Shown here: positions 1 through 6,553 of the stretch, piece after piece
How positions within the stretch are numbered: the first letter of the stretch is position 1
How the letters are laid out: each line of letters starts with the position of its first letter
Assembly: GCA_024710535.1 (NCBI GenBank)
Contig: JANJUO010000076.1
Location: forward strand, 1 to 8,855
Direction: 5' to 3'
From: a bacterium
GTDB taxonomy: Bacteria > Bacteroidota > Ignavibacteria > Kapaibacteriales > UBA2268
Length of the DNA: 8,855 bases
Made by a program: the position numbers and the translations under genes
Notes under the pieces: model-generated
What the model was told of the DNA's origin: nothing
What the model saw: the letters and a program-made list of their open reading frames with translations, nothing else
The model's database searches: none

Positions 1-1
1 A

Positions 2-1708
2 GCCGCATATAACAATGGTATGGAAATTCCTCATTTCTGTTGGCATCCGGAACTCTCCGTTGCCGGAAATTGCCGTATGTGCCTCGTTGAAGTTGGTATG
101 CCGAGAAGAATGCAGGACGGCTCGTTCGAAAAAGATGCAGACGGAAAGCCGGTTATCGGTTATTTCCCAAAATTACAAATCGCTTGCGGAACGCCTATTG
201 CTGAAGGTATGGATGTTCGAGTAAACAATCCAAAAGTTATACAAGCACAAGAAGCGGTGATGGAATTTATTTTGATAAACCATCCCCTCGATTGTCCGAT
301 TTGCGATGAAGCCGGCGAATGCAAACTTCAGGATTATGCTTTCAGACATTCAAAAGGCGAAAGTCGTTTCGAAGATATGAAAAATCACAAGGATAAGCGT
401 CAAGAATGGGGACCAAACGTAATGTATGATGCAGAACGTTGTATTTCATGCTCACGTTGTATCAGATTTGCTCAAGAAGTTGCAAAGCAAGATGTTCTTA
501 CATTTGTGCAACGTGGCGATCATGTTACTATCAAACTTTTCGAAGGAACAAAATTTGATAATCCTTATTCAATGAATGTTATTGAGATTTGTCCTGTTGG
601 AGCACTTACAAGTAAGGATTTCCGCTTCAAATCACGTGTTTGGGATATGAGTTTTAATGATTCTATTTCAGCAAATGATGCAACCGGTGCAAATATTCGT
701 ATTGGTGTTAGAAATAATGAAATTTTACGAATCGAGCCAAGAACAAATCATAAAGCGAATGGATATTGGCTAACTGATGAGCAGAGAAAGAGTTACAAGT
801 GGGTAAACGAAAATCGCATTACCGCACCAATGATAAATATTGATGGTGAATTGAAAGTTGTTGATTGGCATGAAGCTTATGACTACACTGCAAGATCTCT
901 TGTAAAATTCAAAGCACATGAAATTATGTTTGTTGGATCTCCAAAAGCAACCAATGAAGATAATTATATTTTGAATAAATTTGCTAAGCAAGTTGTAAAA
1001 TCAAATAATGTTGATTTCTTAAAGCATCTAAACTCTTCAGAAAATGAAGATGGCTTTTTGATTGTAAAAGATAAAGCTCCAAATACAGCCGGTGCTTTGG
1101 AAATTGGTATGTCTGCACAGGGAAACTCTTATACCTTGGCTCAATTACCTGAATTAATCAAAACACATAAAATCAAAGCACTTTATGTGATGGAAGAAGA
1201 TTTTTCAAATTATTCGCATATATTACCGGTATTAGACGAATTGGAATTGTTGGTGGTTCATTCTTATAATTTTAATGAATTAACCAAAAAAGCCGATGTT
1301 GTTTTGGCAGCTTCTACTTTTGCTGAAGTTGAAGGAACATTTACAAATTATAAAAAATTGGTTCAGCACTTCAAACCGGCTTTGGTAACCAAAGAAAATA
1401 TGAGATTTATGGGAATGAAGATGAGTCGATTGGATAAATTTGGGGCTCAAAACGACAATTGGACTCAGCATGAAGAACGAAATTGCCGTCAAAGCTGGAG
1501 AAGCATGATGCATATTGCAAAAATAATGGGCACAAATTGGAATTATAAATCATCAGAAGATATTTTTGAAGAAATTACCCAAAAAGTTGCTGGTTTTAAA
1601 TTTATGGATTATGATAAAATTGACGAATTCGGTGGTCTTTATCTTGGAAAAGGTGATAAGCCCGAACCTAAGAAAATGCAATACGAATCACATTTTTATA
1701 AACCTTAA
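2..1708 (+). CDS. nuoG: NADH-quinone oxidoreductase subunit G (NuoG), 5' partial
   Basis: This is the large iron-sulfur subunit of complex I, which carries electrons in the peripheral arm from NADH toward quinone. The frame is open to the left edge, so the true start lies outside; the ATG at 20 is internal because family similarity already runs through it. Numbering from that Met, the [2Fe-2S] N1b ligands are C7, C18, C21 (C-x10-C-x2-C) and C56. The His-Cys N5 site is H88, C92, C95, C101. The N4 site is C141, C144, C147 and C191 in CPVG. The following molybdopterin-oxidoreductase-like domain (about 210-540) lacks the four cysteines of the extra N7 cluster: where the E. coli type has SICQQCSIGC, this protein has SISANDATGA. 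The visible 562 residues imply about 590-600 in all, much shorter than the roughly 900-residue E. coli protein. nuoH follows after 39 nt in the same direction. Identification is firm. Confidence 0.96.
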   Translation, partial: AAYNNGMEIPHFCWHPELSVAGNCRMCLVEVGMPRRMQDGSFEKDADGKPVIGYFPKLQIACGTPIAEGMDVRVNNPKVIQAQEAVMEFILINHPLDCPICDEAGECKLQDYAFRHSKGESRFEDMKNHKDKRQEWGPNVMYDAERCISCSRCIRFAQEVAKQDVLTFVQRGDHVTIKLFEGTKFDNPYSMNVIEICPVGALTSKDFRFKSRVWDMSFNDSISANDATGANIRIGVRNNEILRIEPRTNHKANGYWLTDEQRKSYKWVNENRITAPMINIDGELKVVDWHEAYDYTARSLVKFKAHEIMFVGSPKATNEDNYILNKFAKQVVKSNNVDFLKHLNSSENEDGFLIVKDKAPNTAGALEIGMSAQGNSYTLAQLPELIKTHKIKALYVMEEDFSNYSHILPVLDELELLVVHSYNFNELTKKADVVLAASTFAEVEGTFTNYKKLVQHFKPALVTKENMRFMGMKMSRLDKFGAQNDNWTQHEERNCRQSWRSMMHIAKIMGTNWNYKSSEDIFEEITQKVAGFKFMDYDKIDEFGGLYLGKGDKPEPKKMQYESHFYKP

Positions 1709-1747
1709 TTTTTAATTAACGAAGTTAAATAATAAATATATATAGTT

Positions 1748-2800
1748 ATGAATGATATAGTATGGATTATTGTTGAAGCAGTGGCAAAAGTACTTTTTTT
1801 AGTGCTGATTCTGCAACTTACCGCAGCCGCTACTGTTTATCTCGAACGTAAAATTTCGGCTTTTATTCAGATCAGAGTTGGTCCAAACAGAGTTGGTCCT
1901 TGGGGAACTCTTCAGCCATTTGCAGACGTATTGAAATTGTTTTTGAAAGAAGACATCGTACCAAAAGCAGCTGATAAGTTTTTCCATTCATTAGCACCAA
2001 TTATATCTCTTGGAATTGCGCTCGCTGTATGGGCAGTGATTCCATTTGGAGATTATTTTATGATTGGAGATAGAAAAATTATGCTTGGAGTGGCACCTGA
2101 TGTTAATATTGGGGTACTTTATGTTCTTGCAATGACTTCTCTTGGTGTGTATGGAATTACACTTGCCGGCTGGTCTTCCAATAGTAAGTACTCACTTCTT
2201 GGTGGTTTGCGTTCGTCAGCACAGATGATTTCTTATGAACTTTCGATGGGATTATCATTACTTGCAGTTGTGATGATGGCAAGTTCATTTTCATTGAACG
2301 ACATTGTTGCTATTCAAGAAGGATGGGGCGGCTGGAAATGGAATATATTTCTTCAACCAGTTGGCTTTTTTATTTTCTTAACTGCCGCATTTGCAGAAAC
2401 AAACCGTGCTCCATTCGACTTACCTGAAGCCGAGCCGGAACTTGTAGGTGGATTCAATACAGAATACTCTGGTATGAAATTTGGAATGTTTTTCCTTGCT
2501 GAATATGCAAATGTTGCCACTTCGTCAGCACTTATTTCTTTGATTTATCTTGGTGGATGGGCGTTACCATTCTCACCAGAAGCAATAGGTATGCAAGAAG
2601 GCTCTATCTTATTTGCATTATTGCAAACATTGGTATTCGTACTAAAAGTTATATTTATGATATTCTTCTTTGTTTGGGTACGCTGGTCAATTCCTAGATT
2701 CCGTTATGATCAATTGATGTATTTGGGATGGAAAGTTTTATTGCCGTTATCATTGTTGAATGCTTTGGTTACTGCGGCTGTAATTGTTTTTGCGATTTAA
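1748..2800 (+). CDS. nuoH: NADH-quinone oxidoreductase subunit H (NuoH)
   Basis: This is the membrane subunit that joins the peripheral and membrane arms of complex I and forms much of the quinone chamber (ND1 homologue). The 350 residues match the usual family length. Recognisable conserved loops are YLERKISAFIQIRVGPNRVGP (about 31-51) and LQPFADVLKLFLKED (55-69), then the GWSSNSKYSLLGGLRS region (141-156). The cytoplasmic quinone-site segment ETNRAPFDLPEAEPELVGG (217-235) continues into NTEYSGMKF (237-245). About eight hydrophobic helices are visible, including the first (4-30) and last (330-350). The ATG start is preceded by an AT-rich spacer without a clear Shine-Dalgarno sequence, which is normal for Bacteroidota. 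It sits between nuoG and nuoI, 35 nt before the latter, and is probably co-transcribed with both. Confidence 0.97.
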   Translation: MNDIVWIIVEAVAKVLFLVLILQLTAAATVYLERKISAFIQIRVGPNRVGPWGTLQPFADVLKLFLKEDIVPKAADKFFHSLAPIISLGIALAVWAVIPFGDYFMIGDRKIMLGVAPDVNIGVLYVLAMTSLGVYGITLAGWSSNSKYSLLGGLRSSAQMISYELSMGLSLLAVVMMASSFSLNDIVAIQEGWGGWKWNIFLQPVGFFIFLTAAFAETNRAPFDLPEAEPELVGGFNTEYSGMKFGMFFLAEYANVATSSALISLIYLGGWALPFSPEAIGMQEGSILFALLQTLVFVLKVIFMIFFFVWVRWSIPRFRYDQLMYLGWKVLLPLSLLNALVTAAVIVFAI

Positions 2801-2835
2801 TCAATTAAATTTGAATTAAAAATTGGAAATATAAT

Positions 2836-3333
2836 ATGAATAATATAAAAAATACAGAAGCAGAAAGACTAAATTTTTGGGAGAATCTATATCTTCCAGA
2901 AATTGCAAAAGGCTTAGCATTGACGTTCAAGAGAATGTTTGAGCCGAAATTCACTCGTCAATACCCTGAAGAAATTTGGGAGGCAGATGGTGCTTATCGT
3001 GGTCGTCCTGTTTTGGTTAAAGAAGAAGAGGGCGAGCGCTGTGTTGCTTGCGGTTTATGCTCGAGGGTTTGCCCTGCATTGGCAATAGAAGTTCAAGCCG
3101 GTGAAACCGAAAGAGAAAAAGAAAGATTTCCGAAATTGTTTGAAATCAATATGCTTAGATGTATTTTCTGTGGATTTTGCGAGGAAGTATGTCCTGAAGA
3201 AGCAATCGTAATGAGCAAGGAATTCGAATTGGTATTCCAGTCGCAAGAAGAAGCAATTTTGGGTAAAGACGCACTTTTGGTGCCAATTTCAGAATTGCAA
3301 GACAGACTCGAATTTTTAAGACAATGGCGTTAA
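2836..3333 (+). CDS. nuoI: NADH-quinone oxidoreductase subunit I (NuoI)
   Basis: This ferredoxin-like subunit of the complex I peripheral arm holds the two [4Fe-4S] clusters N6a and N6b, which pass electrons toward the terminal cluster N2. It has 165 residues, the usual size. Two complete 4Fe-4S motifs are visible: C69-x2-C72-x2-C75-x3-C79-P and C109-x2-C112-x2-C115-x3-C119-P, where the last cysteine of each motif is expected to bind the other cluster. The N-terminal stretch PEIAKGLALTFKRMFEPKFT (about 21-40) is the amphipathic membrane-contact segment typical of the family. It is the last gene of this transcript: a strong intrinsic terminator begins 17 nt after the stop. In most contiguous nuo operons nuoJ would follow; here it does not. 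Confidence 0.97.
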   Translation: MNNIKNTEAERLNFWENLYLPEIAKGLALTFKRMFEPKFTRQYPEEIWEADGAYRGRPVLVKEEEGERCVACGLCSRVCPALAIEVQAGETEREKERFPKLFEINMLRCIFCGFCEEVCPEEAIVMSKEFELVFQSQEEAILGKDALLVPISELQDRLEFLRQWR

Positions 3334-3350
3334 TTTTCTAAAAAAAAAGC

Positions 3351-3393
3351 AAAAACTCTTCTTGAAATTATATTTTTAAGAAGAGTTTTTTTA
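3351..3393 (+). terminator. Intrinsic terminator after nuoI
   Basis: A 13-bp perfect stem pairs 3351-3363 (AAAAACTCTTCTT) with 3378-3390 (AAGAAGAGTTTTT) around a 14-nt loop. The right arm runs into a T tract. It lies just after the nuoI stop and ends the nuoGHI transcript before the rpmH promoter region. The stem is A/T-rich at its base but unambiguous. Confidence 0.9.
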
Positions 3394-3394
3394 A

Positions 3395-3403
3395 TGTGGA
3401 TAA
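3395..3403 (-). promoter_or_regulatory. Consensus DnaA box between nuoI and rpmH
   Basis: The + strand reads TGTGGATAA, the exact reverse complement of the consensus DnaA box TTATCCACA. It lies directly after the nuoI terminator and about 27 nt upstream of the -33 element of the rpmH promoter. An extremely AT-rich stretch of about 120 nt follows. The rpmH-rnpA-yidD-yidC cluster lies next to the replication origin in many bacteria, so a real DnaA site is plausible. I found only this one perfect copy in the gap, so it does not by itself define an origin. It could instead mediate DnaA control of rpmH, or be chance. Confidence 0.5.
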
Positions 3404-3430
3404 TTATTCTTGATTTTTGAAATTCAATTT

Positions 3431-3461
3431 TTTGATATATCGTATTTTTTTATTAATTTTG
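3431..3461 (+). promoter_or_regulatory. Bacteroidota-type promoter for rpmH
   Basis: A -33 element TTTG (3431-3434) and a -7 element TAATTTTG (3454-3461) are separated by 19 nt. This matches the Bacteroidota primary sigma consensus TTTG-N19-21-TAnnTTTG. It would start transcription near 3467 and give a leader of about 57 nt before the rpmH ATG. The spacing, the match and the position between a terminator and a gene all agree. It probably drives rpmH and, through read-through, rnpA-yidD-yidC. Confidence 0.8.
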
Positions 3462-3523
3462 TAGTTCGTAAAAAATTAATAATTTAGATTTTAATAGTTT
3501 GATATTTATATTCAGGGTGTTTA

Positions 3524-3667
3524 ATGAAAAGAACCTATCAGCCAAGTAGAAGAAAGAGAGCCAACAAGCATGGTTTTCGTAGCAGAATGGCTACAAAGAA
3601 TGGCAGAAAAGTGTTAGCAAGACGCAGAGCTAAAGGTCGTCACAGACTTACAGTTAGTGATGAATAG
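3524..3667 (+). CDS. rpmH: 50S ribosomal protein L34
   Basis: This small, very basic protein of the large ribosomal subunit is 47 residues long (46 in E. coli). It begins MKRTYQPSRRKRANKHGFRS and continues through RMATKNGRKVLARRRAKGRH to a LTVSDE end, matching L34 along its whole length. The ATG is preceded by AGGGTG (3514-3519), a plausible ribosome-binding site and one of the few in the window. A strong promoter lies upstream and a terminator-like hairpin downstream. This suggests a large amount of short rpmH message with partial read-through into rnpA. The position next to rnpA is the standard bacterial arrangement. Confidence 0.98.
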   Translation: MKRTYQPSRRKRANKHGFRSRMATKNGRKVLARRRAKGRHRLTVSDE

Positions 3668-3695
3668 TATTTTTGCCTGATTTGTTTCAAGTATG

Positions 3696-3749
3696 AAGGT
3701 TGTCTTTTTTGTTATTCTTTAAAGAATTCTCACCGACAGCCTTTTTTTA
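3696..3749 (+). terminator. Terminator-like hairpin between rpmH and rnpA (possible attenuator)
   Basis: AAGGTTGTC (3696-3704) pairs with GACAGCCTT (3735-3743), giving 9 bp with one G-U pair, followed by a run of seven Ts (3742-3748). The 30-nt apical part contains a second palindrome, ATTCTTTAAAGAAT (3713-3726), so the RNA would form a stacked or two-part stem. It lies about 30 nt after the rpmH stop and before the rnpA start. It would lower rnpA-yidD-yidC transcription relative to rpmH. No separate promoter for rnpA was recognised, so attenuation is the simplest reading. Confidence 0.65.
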
Positions 3750-3762
3750 TTTTGTTTTATTT

Positions 3763-3767
3763 GAAGG
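3763..3767 (+). promoter_or_regulatory. Shine-Dalgarno sequence deciding the TTG start of rnpA
   Basis: GAAGG lies 6 nt before TTG 3774. An in-frame TGA at 3762-3764 closes the frame just upstream, and no ATG or GTG occurs between that stop and the conserved LKS motif. The site therefore supports TTG 3774 as the only plausible initiation codon. Confidence 0.6.
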
Positions 3768-3773
3768 TATTTT

Positions 3774-4199
3774 TTGGGACAGATTGAGCTCAAATCGCTG
3801 AAAGGATATAACTGCTTTGATTTTGTATTCAAAGTTGGGCGAAAAATATCCAATCAAGATGCTTTGCTTGTTGTTTCTAAAAAATATATCGAAAATTTAG
3901 AAATAAAAAACATTGCTTATAACGGGAGAAAAACAATATTTTTTGGGGTAACTGTTCCAAAAAAAATTGCAAAAAAAGCCGTTATGCGAAACAGAGTAAA
4001 ACGATTATTGCGTGTTAGCATCATCAATTACTTCAAAGCGTTATCTCAATTGGATTATGATATTCAAATGAAATATCTGATTATTGTATGGAGAAAAGTT
4101 CCAAAACATCCTGCTTTGATAAATTTAAGTGATGTTTCTCCCGTAATAGATGAATTACTCAATAAGTATTTGAAGATTAACATAAATACAACGGACTAG
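3774..4199 (+). CDS. rnpA: Ribonuclease P protein component
   Basis: This is the protein subunit that helps the RNase P RNA bind and cleave the 5' leader of tRNA precursors in the cytoplasm. The diagnostic segment is KKAVMRNRVKRLLR (67-80), carrying the RNR box (72-74). Upstream are the usual ELKSLKGYNCFDFVFKVGR entry motif (5-23) and FFGVTVPKKIAKK (56-68). At 141 residues it is slightly longer than most (about 110-130), with extra residues in the linker at about 35-55 and an extended C-terminus. The start is TTG, because an in-frame stop lies 9 nt upstream and GAAGG is well placed. The stop is only 4 nt before yidD. The 106-nt gap to rpmH contains a terminator-like hairpin, suggesting lower expression than L34. 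The gene context rpmH-rnpA-yidD-yidC confirms the call. Confidence 0.95.
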   Translation: MGQIELKSLKGYNCFDFVFKVGRKISNQDALLVVSKKYIENLEIKNIAYNGRKTIFFGVTVPKKIAKKAVMRNRVKRLLRVSIINYFKALSQLDYDIQMKYLIIVWRKVPKHPALINLSDVSPVIDELLNKYLKININTTD

Positions 4200-4203
4200 C
4201 CAA

Positions 4204-4440
4204 TTGAAGGAAGTTTTCAAATTTATAATAAGAATTTATCAAAAAGGAATTTCGCCCTTTTTGCCATCTTCTTGTAGATTCTATCCTACTTGTTCTCATT
4301 ATTCTTATGAAGCATTTGATAAGTATGGAGCAATCAAAGGGTTTTGGCTTTCCATCAAACGTATTTCAAAATGCCATCCATTCCATCCGGGTGGCATCGA
4401 CTATGTACCCGAACCTCGAAATAAAAATTCAATAAATTAA
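4204..4440 (+). CDS. yidD: Membrane protein insertion efficiency factor YidD
   Basis: This small membrane-associated protein is reported to assist YidC- and Sec-dependent insertion of inner membrane proteins. The 78 residues match the family closely: an amphipathic N-terminus (VFKFIIRIYQKGISPFL), then PSSCRFYPTCSHYSYEA (21-37). GAIKGFWLSIKRISKCHPFHPGG (42-64) follows, and the protein then reads IDYVPEP. The three conserved cysteines are C24, C30 and C57. The start is TTG at 4204, 4 nt after the rnpA stop; no ATG precedes the conserved N-terminus, and the only ribosome-binding hint is a weak ACGGA in the end of rnpA. Tight spacing suggests coupling to rnpA translation. yidC follows 9 nt later, fitting a shared role. 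Confidence 0.95.
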   Translation: MKEVFKFIIRIYQKGISPFLPSSCRFYPTCSHYSYEAFDKYGAIKGFWLSIKRISKCHPFHPGGIDYVPEPRNKNSIN

Positions 4441-4449
4441 TATAATACT

Positions 4450-6324
4450 ATGGATAAAAAATCTTTATACGGTTTACTGATTATCTTTGCCTTGGTGATG
4501 GCATGGATGATGTGGCAGTCTTCGACTTACAAGGCGCCACTTGAAGAAACTACTGTTGCAGATACTGCCAAAACAGTAAAAACTCCGGAAATCAAAGCAG
4601 AAAATTCTGATGTTGAGCAGTATAAAAGCGACTCTACATTGGCTGTGAGGAAATTTGGTAGTGCGTTTTCGGATTTCACCAAAATTGAAGAAAAAATTAT
4701 CACAATTGAAACAGATCATTATATTGCGAAAATAAGCAATAAAGGTTCTGCTATCAAAAAATGGACTTTGAAAGATTATAAAAAATGGGATAAATCACCT
4801 GCTCAATTAATTTGGAGCAAAAAAGGCGAGTTGTTTGTTTCATTTGTTACACTTGATGGTATTTTGATCGATTCGAGAGATTTAGGATTCAATTTTGAAA
4901 ATTTGAATTCTGATTATATTAAATTGTCAGGCAAAGATAAATTTACTCTTAAAGCTAAATTGGAAATTGAGCCGGGCAAATTTATTCAAAAAACCATTGT
5001 TTTTAGCGGTAATGATTATATTCTAAATCAAAATATCACTCTCCAAAATATGGAATCTTTCATACCTGCAAGAGGCTACAATCTCAATTGGGCAGAAGGT
5101 ATCAGGTATCAGGAACATAATTCTGTTGACGAAAGTACAGATGCTCATGCTATCATTTCTGCAAATGATTTGATTGAAGAAGTAAATGCGGATGAAGTGG
5201 AGACAATTGAGAAAAAAATTGATGGTGATATCACATATATTGCAATCAAAACTAAATATTTTGGTATGGCTTTGATGCCACAAGGAAATTTCAAAGGTGA
5301 AGTTCAGGTTAAGGGAACCCATATTGTTGCCAAAAACAAAGGTATTATTGAAAAGTATTATACTTCATTGCATGTACCATACAACGGTGGAGTTCTTTCT
5401 AACGATTTCAAAGTATTCATCGGTCCTTTGAAATATGATTTGGTGAAAAACTATGGCTTGGAGGAGATGATTAATTTAGGATGGCGTTATGGTATTCGTC
5501 AGATTGGCGAATATTTTATGCTCCCAATTTTGAATCTTACTTATAGCATTATTCCAAATTATGGATTGGCAATTATTGTTTTCTCTATTTTGATGAAATT
5601 ACTACTTTATCCTTTATCTATTCAGCAAATGCGTTCTGCACAAAAAATGCAGTTACTTGCTCCATTAATGAAAGATATTCGCGAAAAATACAAGGACGAC
5701 CAAACCAAACAGCAACAAGAAATTATGAAAATGTATTCCGAGTATGGAGTAAATCCTGCCGGTGGATGCTTGCCTCTTGTTCTTCAAATGCCGATTCTTT
5801 TTGCTTTATGGCAAGTGTTACGCTCAGTGATAGATATGCGTCAGCAATCATTTATACTTTGGATTACAGACCTTTCAGGTCCTGATAAGATATTTTCATT
5901 TGGTTTTGAAATAATGGGTATGAGTTTTATATCTGGATTGGCTCTTTTGATGGGTATAACAATGTATTTCCAACAAAAACTTACTATTACTGATCCAAAT
6001 CAGAAAGCAATGATTTATATGATGCCGGTAATGTTCACATTTATGTTTTCATACTTCCCGGCTGGCTTGAACCTTTATTATTTTGTATTTAATTTGCTTT
6101 CCATAGGGCAACAAATTTATATCAACAAATATTCTAAAAATAGACCAACTTTGGAAGATTTGAAGAAAATGCCTAAAAAAGAATCTTGGCTTCAAAAGAA
6201 AATGGCTGAAGCACAGCAATTAGCGGAATCTCAAGGTAGAACTATTCCTGGCAAAGCAAAGTCTAATGATAATAATACAAATATTAAGAAAATCAATACA
6301 AAGCCATATAACAAAAAGAAATAA
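4450..6324 (+). CDS. yidC: Membrane protein insertase YidC
   Basis: YidC inserts and folds inner-membrane proteins, alone or with SecYEG. The 624 residues show the Gram-negative layout. There is an N-terminal membrane anchor (about 5-22) and a periplasmic beta-rich domain (about 75-340). The conserved C-terminal core begins near 345, with membrane segments around 353-370, 372-391, 441-460, 488-507 and 518-552. Core motifs are YPLSIQQMRSAQKMQLLAP (387-405), the cytoplasmic helical hairpin (about 402-430) and NPAGGCLPLVLQMPILFAL (435-453). The groove positive charge, an arginine in E. coli, is K383 here. The C-terminal tail (561-624) is rich in lysine, ending in KKK, and could contact ribosomes. 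The ATG start is 9 nt after yidD, without a clear Shine-Dalgarno sequence. A strong terminator follows 22 nt after the stop. Confidence 0.97.
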   Translation: MDKKSLYGLLIIFALVMAWMMWQSSTYKAPLEETTVADTAKTVKTPEIKAENSDVEQYKSDSTLAVRKFGSAFSDFTKIEEKIITIETDHYIAKISNKGSAIKKWTLKDYKKWDKSPAQLIWSKKGELFVSFVTLDGILIDSRDLGFNFENLNSDYIKLSGKDKFTLKAKLEIEPGKFIQKTIVFSGNDYILNQNITLQNMESFIPARGYNLNWAEGIRYQEHNSVDESTDAHAIISANDLIEEVNADEVETIEKKIDGDITYIAIKTKYFGMALMPQGNFKGEVQVKGTHIVAKNKGIIEKYYTSLHVPYNGGVLSNDFKVFIGPLKYDLVKNYGLEEMINLGWRYGIRQIGEYFMLPILNLTYSIIPNYGLAIIVFSILMKLLLYPLSIQQMRSAQKMQLLAPLMKDIREKYKDDQTKQQQEIMKMYSEYGVNPAGGCLPLVLQMPILFALWQVLRSVIDMRQQSFILWITDLSGPDKIFSFGFEIMGMSFISGLALLMGITMYFQQKLTITDPNQKAMIYMMPVMFTFMFSYFPAGLNLYYFVFNLLSIGQQIYINKYSKNRPTLEDLKKMPKKESWLQKKMAEAQQLAESQGRTIPGKAKSNDNNTNIKKINTKPYNKKK

Positions 6325-6345
6325 TTTAGACATTCGATAAAAATT

Positions 6346-6384
6346 AAAAGTCCTCAATACAAATTGTAATGAGGACTTTTTTTT
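6346..6384 (+). terminator. Intrinsic terminator after yidC
   Basis: AAAAGTCCTCA (6346-6356) pairs perfectly with TGAGGACTTTT (6370-6380) over 11 bp. After one mismatch, TAC/GTA (6358-6360 and 6366-6368) continues the stem, leaving a 5-nt loop. The right arm runs into eight Ts (6377-6384). It closes the rpmH-rnpA-yidD-yidC transcript. Confidence 0.92.
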
Positions 6385-6390
6385 GTGTTT

Positions 6391-6411
6391 CGTCAGTTGT
6401 TTCGACTGACG
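6391..6411. repeat. Short hairpin CGTCAGTTG/CGACTGACG
   Basis: CGTCAGTTG (6391-6399) can pair with CGACTGACG (6403-6411) around a TTT loop, giving 9 bp with one G-T wobble. It has no T tract on the + strand, so it is not an obvious terminator. It is the first of several inverted repeats in the gene-free stretch 6325-6797 and may belong to the repeat element that follows. Confidence 0.55.
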
Positions 6412-6427
6412 CTAAAAGAATTTCGCC

Positions 6428-6507
6428 AGACATCCGATGTTTTGCCAAAAATATGATGAATCTTATTCAGAAATTATCGCAATTACAAACACAAACATCG
6501 GATGTCT
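6428..6507. repeat. 15-bp perfect inverted repeat with a 50-nt interior
   Basis: The arm at 6428-6442 (AGACATCCGATGTTT) is the exact reverse complement of 6493-6507 (AAACATCGGATGTCT). Just outside, ATTTCGCC (6420-6427) is loosely complementary to GGCGAGAAAT (6536-6545), so the pairing may extend to a larger element of about 125 bp. The interior has no coding potential or known motif. The structure resembles a miniature, non-coding inverted-repeat element or a pair of opposed copies of a dispersed repeat; which one cannot be decided from a single window. Confidence 0.7.
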
Positions 6508-6517
6508 TATTGCATCC

Positions 6518-6547
6518 CGTCATTTCGAAGCCGAAGGCGAGAAATCC
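6518..6547. repeat. REP-like intergenic palindrome
   Basis: The segment beginning CGTCATTTCGAAGCC folds as ATTTC (6522-6526) with GAAAT (6541-6545) and GCC (6530-6532) with GGC (6536-6538) around a GAA loop. An interrupted ATTTCG...GAGAAATC hairpin of this kind resembles short intergenic palindromes that are repeated many times in Bacteroidota genomes. I cannot count other copies, as this window has one, so membership in a dispersed family is inference. Confidence 0.5.
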
Positions 6548-6553
6548 AGAAAT

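Noticed and set aside
1873..1899. Direct repeat CAGAGTTGGTCC in nuoH
   Set aside because: It encodes the conserved RVGPNRVGP loop present in NuoH proteins generally, so it reflects protein conservation rather than a DNA element.
3168..3176. Near match to a DnaA box inside nuoI
   Set aside because: It has two mismatches and lies within the conserved codons of a cysteine motif; similar weak matches occur elsewhere in the window by chance.
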